A DNA stretch of 34,120 nt. It comes from a virus. The stretch covers positions 1 to 34,120 of the IMG/VR virus record IMGVR_UViG_3300013104_000056; one strand, given 5' to 3'. The notes below the pieces were generated by a model. It was not told the origin of the DNA. It was given only the letters and a program-made list of their open reading frames with translations, and searched no databases. Positions 30,524-34,120 of the stretch are shown here, piece by piece; position 1 is the stretch's first letter, and each line of letters begins with the position of its first letter. The position numbers were made by a program, and so were the translations under genes.

Positions 30524-31702
30524 TTATAACACATCTATTAATTTTGCATTTTGAGCTGTCTTTAATGCTTCTGTAAATTCAAGCGGCTTTTTACGGATAA
30601 TATCAAGATTAATATAGCGCTTAAGGCTATTCAAATCATCATGTAAGGTGTACTGCATGATGGTTGCAATACTTGCCCCACCTTCTGCAAGTCTAGTTGC
30701 AGCCTCATGGCGAAGGTCGTGAAACTTTAAATCTACTACACCTGCTTTATCCCGGTACTTGCGCCAATTATCAGCAAGTCCTTTCCGTGAGCAAGGTATG
30801 AGCATTTCTGGATCACCACCACGCGCAAGCATCCTTTTTCTCATAACTGGATCAAGAAGCATATCGATTACTTTTTCTGCTCTCTCATCAACAATGAACC
30901 ACTTGTCATTCCCATAAGAGCCATCCGGGTGTTTAATTCCTTCAACGAACCATTTCTTATTTTCTCGATCATAGTTATCTATTTTTAAACGGACAATTTC
31001 ATTTAAGCGTCTAGATGTGTAAATAGCTAACCACATGATTAAAAATATCGGAGTATTAGGATTTTCGCTTAAGTAAAAATCCATATAACTGATTGTCGTG
31101 ATTCGCTGAAGTTCTTCATCTGTTGGCAATCTATCGCGCTCATCAGAATCACCAACCATCCTAGCCTTTCTTAGCCCCTTAATAGCCTTTTCAAACTCAA
31201 TTGACTCAATGGGCAATCCCCAAACAAACTCAGCATAATCTAGAACTGACTTCATGCACTGAAGGTCAAAATTTACTGTTTGTGGTTTTACAGGATCCAA
31301 AGAAACTAAAGCGTTAGTATAGCCATCTCCACGGCGGCGGGCATGGTCCCCAAAATGCGTACGCTTCAATGAGCAAATGTTGATTTGTGCTATATCAAAT
31401 TTTTGAAGCATCTCAAGAGTAAACTTTTTAGATCGGCCATAGTTCGTCACCTCTTCCATATACTTTTGTATGGCTGCACCAAAAGTCATTGATTCGGATA
31501 CTTGACCGGGTTTGATTGACAAAAGCTCAGGATTCTTTTCTAATTTGCGCTCTTGGTCCTTCAACCATTTTTCTGCTAATGATTTGGTGCTGAAAGTTTC
31601 GGTGTCAAAGTAATTAATCCCTTCCTTTGCTTTCCGAACATTGATTACAGCCTTATATCTAGTGCCTTTAGACTTTGATTTAAGTGTTGTGATATAGCCC
31701 AT
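30524..31702 (-). CDS. int: Tyrosine integrase (dusA-type site)
   Basis: 392 residues from the ATG at 31702; a TTG three codons upstream (31711) is an alternative and neither has a good ribosome site. The arm-binding domain is at the N-terminus (GTRYKAVINVRKAKEG). The core-binding part is around 65-180. Catalytic residues: Arg232 in TSRRLNEIVRL, His328-Asp-Leu-Arg331-His in KFHDLRHEAATRL, His354, and Tyr363 in LKRYINL. It would integrate the phage at the dusA core encoded 150 bp away. Its promoter overlaps the left arm sites. Confidence 0.92.
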   Translation of the reverse strand: MGYITTLKSKSKGTRYKAVINVRKAKEGINYFDTETFSTKSLAEKWLKDQERKLEKNPELLSIKPGQVSESMTFGAAIQKYMEEVTNYGRSKKFTLEMLQKFDIAQINICSLKRTHFGDHARRRGDGYTNALVSLDPVKPQTVNFDLQCMKSVLDYAEFVWGLPIESIEFEKAIKGLRKARMVGDSDERDRLPTDEELQRITTISYMDFYLSENPNTPIFLIMWLAIYTSRRLNEIVRLKIDNYDRENKKWFVEGIKHPDGSYGNDKWFIVDERAEKVIDMLLDPVMRKRMLARGGDPEMLIPCSRKGLADNWRKYRDKAGVVDLKFHDLRHEAATRLAEGGASIATIMQYTLHDDLNSLKRYINLDIIRKKPLEFTEALKTAQNAKLIDVL

Positions 31703-31733
31703 CTCTTGCAACCATTTTTTGAATAAGAGAAAT

Positions 31734-31752
31734 TAGTTGCATTATAGTTGCA
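31734..31752. repeat. Left arm-type integrase sites, TAGTTGCA x2
   Basis: TAGTTGCA at 31734-31741 and 31745-31752, same orientation, starts 11 bp apart (one helical turn). They overlap the perfect leftward -10 TATAAT (minus strand, 31741-31746) of the integrase gene, so Int binding could repress its own promoter. Confidence 0.65.
31741..31746 (-). promoter_or_regulatory. Candidate integrase promoter -10
   Basis: Minus strand TATAAT inside the left arm-site pair, 39 bases upstream of the integrase ATG; no clear -35. Confidence 0.45.
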
Positions 31753-31820
31753 GAAAAATAGAAAAAGATCAAAAAAGATTAATAATGATCTAAAATGTTT
31801 AGTGTTTCATAGGTGCTTAA

Positions 31821-31910
31821 ATGTCTGATTTAGAAATAAATTCAATTAAATCAATAACACCACGCATAAGCGTGGCTCCTATGATGGATTGGACACCAAT
31901 ATTAAAATAG
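31821..31910 (+). pseudogene. dusA: Phage-borne 5' end of dusA (attP core region)
   Basis: Thirty codons with AGGTG five bases before the ATG encode MSDLEINSIKSITPRISVAP-MMDWTPILK. The segment PRISVAPMMDWT is the conserved N-terminus of tRNA-dihydrouridine synthase A; after Trp-Thr the frame diverges and stops. dusA is a documented integration site for phages. On integration here, the phage copy would supply a new 5' end (start codon and ribosome site) to the host gene. The core of crossover is expected within 31861-31895. Confidence 0.82.
31861..31895. other. attP core within dusA codons
   Basis: The bases encoding PRISVAPMMDWT end where identity to dusA appears to stop, so the crossover must lie here. 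Arm-type pairs flank it at about 110-130 bp on the left and 55-75 bp on the right. Confidence 0.65.
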
Positions 31911-31950
31911 TAAAATCATTTCAATAGCTTAACCGATATTAAAAAATCAA

Positions 31951-31969
31951 TAGTTGCAAAATAGTTGCA
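31951..31969. repeat. Right arm-type integrase sites, TAGTTGCA x2
   Basis: TAGTTGCA at 31951-31958 and 31962-31969, same orientation and same 11-bp spacing as the left pair. An A/T-rich 21-bp context is shared by both pairs. Confidence 0.65.
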
Positions 31970-32021
31970 TTAAAATCCTAATTTCTTCTAAAAAGATTTG
32001 AAATAACGGTCCAGTCAAAGG

Positions 32022-32304
32022 GTACTCTTATGGTGAGTACCCTTGATACTATCGAGGGTAGTTTCATCACTTACTAACCAACTTAAAGTTGGTTAGTTGA
32101 AACTAACTATCTCAAAGCTAGTTACACTGAGTGACTTTGAGGTACTCAGTTGTGAGTATCTTTAAGCTACTTGCAAAATTAACATGGTGACTTAAAGTCA
32201 TCATGTTATTAACTTTCTCCGATGGTGAAAGTTGAACATAAGCAATCCTTCATTCACATTCCTAAAAAGTCAGGAGCGTACCTGATACTCTCATTCTGAG
32301 TATC
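32022..32304 (+). repeat. Three hairpins sharing GRTACTC-N6/7-GAGTAYC
   Basis: GGTACTC-N7-GAGTACC at about 32021-32041, GGTACTC-N6-GAGTATC at 32141-32160, and GATACTC-N7-GAGTATC at 32284-32304. The apical stem is kept while the flanks differ. Confidence 0.55.
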
Positions 32305-32605
32305 AGATGGTCTTCCTCAATTTGAGGACGCGCTATTACCCCTAAATAAGTAATTTGACTGAACGGAAAATTGCGCTAACCTTTATAATCAATTGGATAG
32401 CTGAATGGTCATTTTGACCATGTAGCTTTTTGGTTTCGGAAAATACCGAAATCAATTTAAAGGTATGCCTGAAAATCGGACTGAGCTAATTTTTCAAATG
32501 TCTGGATTTCGGACATTTGAACTAAAAAAGGTTTGCTGTTGGGGAATTTCCCAATACCAACATATTGCACTTTATTGGCAAAAACCAAAAAACTAAAATT
32601 TAGGC

Positions 32606-32644
32606 AAAAAAATAAGGGGTATGCCAACTAGACATACCCCTTTT
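32606..32644. terminator. Terminator at the end of the lysis operon and of the hairpin array
   Basis: Perfect 10-bp stem AAGGGGTATG/CATACCCCTT with a 9-base loop. The minus strand continues TTATTTTTTT, so it ends the leftward lysis message; TTTT on the plus strand would also end a rightward transcript. Confidence 0.85.
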
Positions 32645-32678
32645 ACGAACGCCAAAATTGGCGCTCGTTAATCATTAT

Positions 32679-32972
32679 TTATTGTGTTGCCTTTGCCAAT
32701 GCTGCGTGTCTTGTTTTGCAATCATTATATTTTGCAACTGTATCAACCGACCAGATCATTAAATCTTTGCCAGTTGTGCCCTCGATCTCATTTAAATTTG
32801 GGCACGCCAGAATAAGGTTAGCTGGTATTGCCGGCTTTAATAAGATCGTTGATCTGGTACACCCCGTCATCATCAATACAGCTAGACTTATAAACAGGAC
32901 GCTCAACGATCTTTTGCACTTCACGTTCAATATATTCGACTTTGCTCCTTTGCTCTGCTTTGACTTGTTCAT
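32679..32972 (-). CDS. Rz1-like outer-membrane spanin lipoprotein
   Basis: 97 residues. It begins with a basic region, then SLSVLFISLAVLMMTGC with lipobox Cys38, so it is a lipoprotein. The mature part is short and proline-containing (KPAIPANLILACPNLNEIEG). A GTG start at 32924 (VKCKRSLSV) would give a more usual signal peptide. It overlaps the Rz gene in another frame, the typical nested Rz/Rz1 arrangement. Together they fuse inner and outer membranes at lysis. Confidence 0.78.
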   Translation of the reverse strand: MNKSKQSKGAKSNILNVKCKRSLSVLFISLAVLMMTGCTRSTILLKPAIPANLILACPNLNEIEGTTGKDLMIWSVDTVAKYNDCKTRHAALAKATQ

Positions 32973-33180
32973 ATTCTGCGCTCACTTTATTGATTTGATT
33001 TTGCTTGACTGCTAAGGCCTCTAAATTTTTCTTCTCAATTTTCTGGATCTGAGCCAAGCATTTTTGGTCAGCTTGATCTAGTTTCCCTGCCAAGTGATTT
33101 GTGTACCCAATCTGAATGAAGTACAAAATTGACAAAACGATGATCAAGGACCAACGTTTATTGTTTAAAACCCAAGTCAT
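32818..33180 (-). CDS. Rz-like inner-membrane spanin
   Basis: 120 residues. One N-terminal transmembrane helix (WSLIIVLSILYFIQIGY), then a long periplasmic coiled coil (KCLAQIQKIEKKNLEALAVK, VSAEYEQVKAEQRSKVEYIE) and a Cys-containing end. Its ATG overlaps the endolysin stop (ATGA). It partners with the overlapping Rz1-like lipoprotein. Confidence 0.82.
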   Translation of the reverse strand: MTWVLNNKRWSLIIVLSILYFIQIGYTNHLAGKLDQADQKCLAQIQKIEKKNLEALAVKQNQINKVSAEYEQVKAEQRSKVEYIEREVQKIVERPVYKSSCIDDDGVYQINDLIKAGNTS

Positions 33181-33689
33181 GAATTAGCACCTACACATTT
33201 TTGATATCGATCGATCTGACGCAACCACACGCCATAGCAGCCATTTTTACGAATAGAGCAATCACGTTTTGCAACGTACTTATACTTAAGTAGTGAGTCA
33301 CAAGCTGCTTTGTATTGACCGGCTTTTAAATGCTTAACCATTGACGATTTTGCGAATGTTGGAACTCCGTATTGATATGAGAAATCAAGGTAAAGGTCAT
33401 ATTCAGTTTGCGATAATTTCACGCCCTTCAATGAATCTTTAAATGCCACTTCACGTTTAGCCACATCATTTCGCAACCATTTATCTGCGGTTGCACGTGT
33501 AATTGGTGGATCCGTCATTTTTACTGGTGAGCCATCTGGCTTAAATGTTGAACCATAGCCCTGTGTTGGTCGGTCCCCTTTGACTGGTATTACTGGCTTA
33601 GAGGTATACCCTTCATCGTTTTTTACGCCCACAAAAAAAGCAGCTGAAGCTGCTAAGAATGCTGCGATATATTTAGTCTTGTTTGACAT
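33177..33689 (-). CDS. SAR endolysin, glycoside hydrolase family 24 lysozyme
   Basis: 170 residues. The N-terminal helix YIAAFLAASAAFFVG is small-residue-rich and only weakly hydrophobic, like a signal-arrest-release helix. Catalytic region: Glu26 in NDEGYTS, an acidic Asp39 (GDRPT) and Thr42 before QGYGST, as in T4-type lysozymes. LSQTEYDLYLDFSYQYGVP and GVWLRQIDRYQKC complete the fold. It degrades peptidoglycan once released by the holin. It starts within the end of the holin gene. Confidence 0.88.
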   Translation of the reverse strand: MSNKTKYIAAFLAASAAFFVGVKNDEGYTSKPVIPVKGDRPTQGYGSTFKPDGSPVKMTDPPITRATADKWLRNDVAKREVAFKDSLKGVKLSQTEYDLYLDFSYQYGVPTFAKSSMVKHLKAGQYKAACDSLLKYKYVAKRDCSIRKNGCYGVWLRQIDRYQKCVGANS

Positions 33690-33939
33690 TGCATTTACTC
33701 TTATTTTCTAGGCTATCTAAATAAGCCTTGTGTGCAATTTCATCACGCTTGTTTTTCTGTCTAGCGTAATACCAGTTCATAAAAAAACCGCCTAGACCAA
33801 TGATGATACTTACCCAAAACGCCAAATCGATTGAGCCAACGTATGCTGAAACTGCGCCCGCCACACTACCCCCGTAGGTTGCCCCTTTACTTGCCGCCAA
33901 AGCGGTTGATGTATCAATTAGTTGCTGATTATCTGGCAT
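33673..33939 (-). CDS. Holin (HP1-type)
   Basis: 88 residues from the ATG at 33939, with GGGGG 4 bases upstream; a longer form at 33984 would read through a terminator. Two hydrophobic helices: about 20-35 (GGSVAGAVSAYVG) and 39-58 (LAFWVSIIIGLGGFFMNWYY), then a basic tail RQKNKRDEIAHK. This fits small class II holins such as that of HP1. It sets the timing of lysis by permeabilising the membrane. A terminator lies directly before it. Confidence 0.8.
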   Translation of the reverse strand: MPDNQQLIDTSTALAASKGATYGGSVAGAVSAYVGSIDLAFWVSIIIGLGGFFMNWYYARQKNKRDEIAHKAYLDSLENKSKCNVKQD

Positions 33940-33961
33940 AAAGCCCCCTAATTTAGGCAAT

Positions 33962-33987
33962 AAAAAAGCCCTGCACTGCTGCAAGGC
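33962..33987 (-). terminator. Intrinsic terminator before holin gene
   Basis: GCCTTGCA-GCAG-TGCAGGGC on the minus strand with one U-G pair, followed by TTTTTTATTGCC. It separates the tail fibre from the lysis cassette. Confidence 0.82.
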
Positions 33988-34006
33988 CTGTAGTAGTTTG
34001 TTGTCT

Positions 34007-34120
34007 TAGACAGTAAAACCAGATGCAATACGATCAAGCTGGCCTGAGCGGATTGCTTGTGCCTGTGTTGCGGATGCAGTCTGCGAAGGCATGATAATTA
34101 TTGGCTTAATACCATTAGCC
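34007..34120 (-). CDS. Tail fibre protein, C-terminal end (runs off window)
   Basis: The last 37 codons of a leftward gene enter from the right edge and end at TAA 34007. The sequence is ANGIKPIIIMPSQTASATQA-QAIRSGQLDRIASGFTV. GIKPIIIMPSQT resembles the strand near the catalytic end of SGNH/GDSL-type hydrolases that are often fused to phage tail fibres. The terminator and holin follow. It is probably the other end of the gene at 1-483. Confidence 0.65.

Larger units (their letters stand above)
32018..32668 (+). ncRNA. Candidate structured RNA: array of about 13 hairpins
   Basis: No gene of useful length. Hairpins in order: 32018-32044 (10 bp, perfect), 32048-32062, 32073-32097 (11 bp, perfect), 32108-32144, 32140-32161 (alternative to the previous one), 32180-32208 (13 bp), 32211-32233, 32282-32306 (9 bp, perfect), 32405-32421 (7 bp, perfect, then T5), 32430-32455, 32494-32520 (11 bp), 32539-32554, the terminator at 32614-32642, and one after it. 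Every imperfect pair between 32048 and 32554 is G-U on the plus strand and would be A-C on the minus strand, which favours a rightward RNA. In a lysogen the host dusA promoter would read into it. Confidence 0.5.

Noticed and set aside
32355-32389. Promoter TTGACT...TATAAT within the hairpin array
   Set aside because: The spacer is 23 bases, too long for a standard sigma-70 promoter, and no better -35 is present.
32018-32668. CRISPR array
   Set aside because: The hairpins differ in sequence and spacing; there are no regular identical direct repeats separated by uniform spacers and no cas genes.
1-34120. tRNA or rRNA genes and insertion sequences
   Set aside because: I saw no cloverleaf with a CCA end, no rRNA sequence, and no transposase with terminal repeats in the window.

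Overview
The window looks like nearly all of a temperate, lambda/HK97-like siphophage of Acinetobacter. The evidence is a modular phage gene order, AT-rich DNA, an attP carrying the 5' end of a dusA-like gene (dusA is a documented prophage integration site), a PrtN-family gene beside the integrase, and the general look of the proteins. The host assignment rests on recognition by eye, not on a database search.

The DNA seems to be a circular (or circularly permuted) genome opened inside the tail-fibre gene. The left edge holds the first 161 codons of a leftward tail-fibre gene, and the right edge holds the last 37 codons of a leftward tail-fibre-like gene. The integrase, attP and lysis cassette lie side by side, whereas an integrated prophage would have them at opposite ends.

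Layout. (1) 1-17122, minus strand: tail fibre start, TipJ/gpJ-like tip protein split by an in-frame UGA, gpK/L/M-like tail-tip proteins, tape measure with a built-in M15-type peptidase, a secreted moron, the G/GT tail chaperones with a GGGAAAG -1 frameshift site, tail tube, tail terminator, HK97 gp10-like, head-tail joining proteins, capsid, ClpP-like protease, portal, and large and small (P27) terminase. (2) 17123-21475, minus: possible cos region, small zinc-finger proteins, HNH endonuclease, NinB, and a candidate late promoter with a terminator-containing leader. (3) 21476-26411, minus: a possible Q-like antiterminator, membrane proteins, DnaB helicase, a YdaU-type replication protein with a candidate iteron origin, and a Cro-like repressor. 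(4) 26412-30496, plus: the CI/S24 repressor, then a second repressor-controlled promoter and leader driving seven small, mostly unknown genes that end in a PrtN-like gene. (5) 30524-31980: integrase and attP. (6) 31981-32678: a 650-bp gene-free array of about 13 hairpins. (7) 32679-33939, minus: Rz1, Rz, SAR endolysin and holin, then the tail fibre C-terminus.

How it works together: CI binds repeated 5-3-5 operators both at the cI/cro promoters and at the second early promoter. Cro, helicase and YdaU start replication. A Q-like product probably lets polymerase read through the leader terminators and the many intrinsic terminators sitting just before single structural genes. The clearest unexplained element is the hairpin array between attP and the lysis genes. 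Its imperfect stems are all G-U compatible on the plus strand, which suggests a rightward-transcribed structured RNA.
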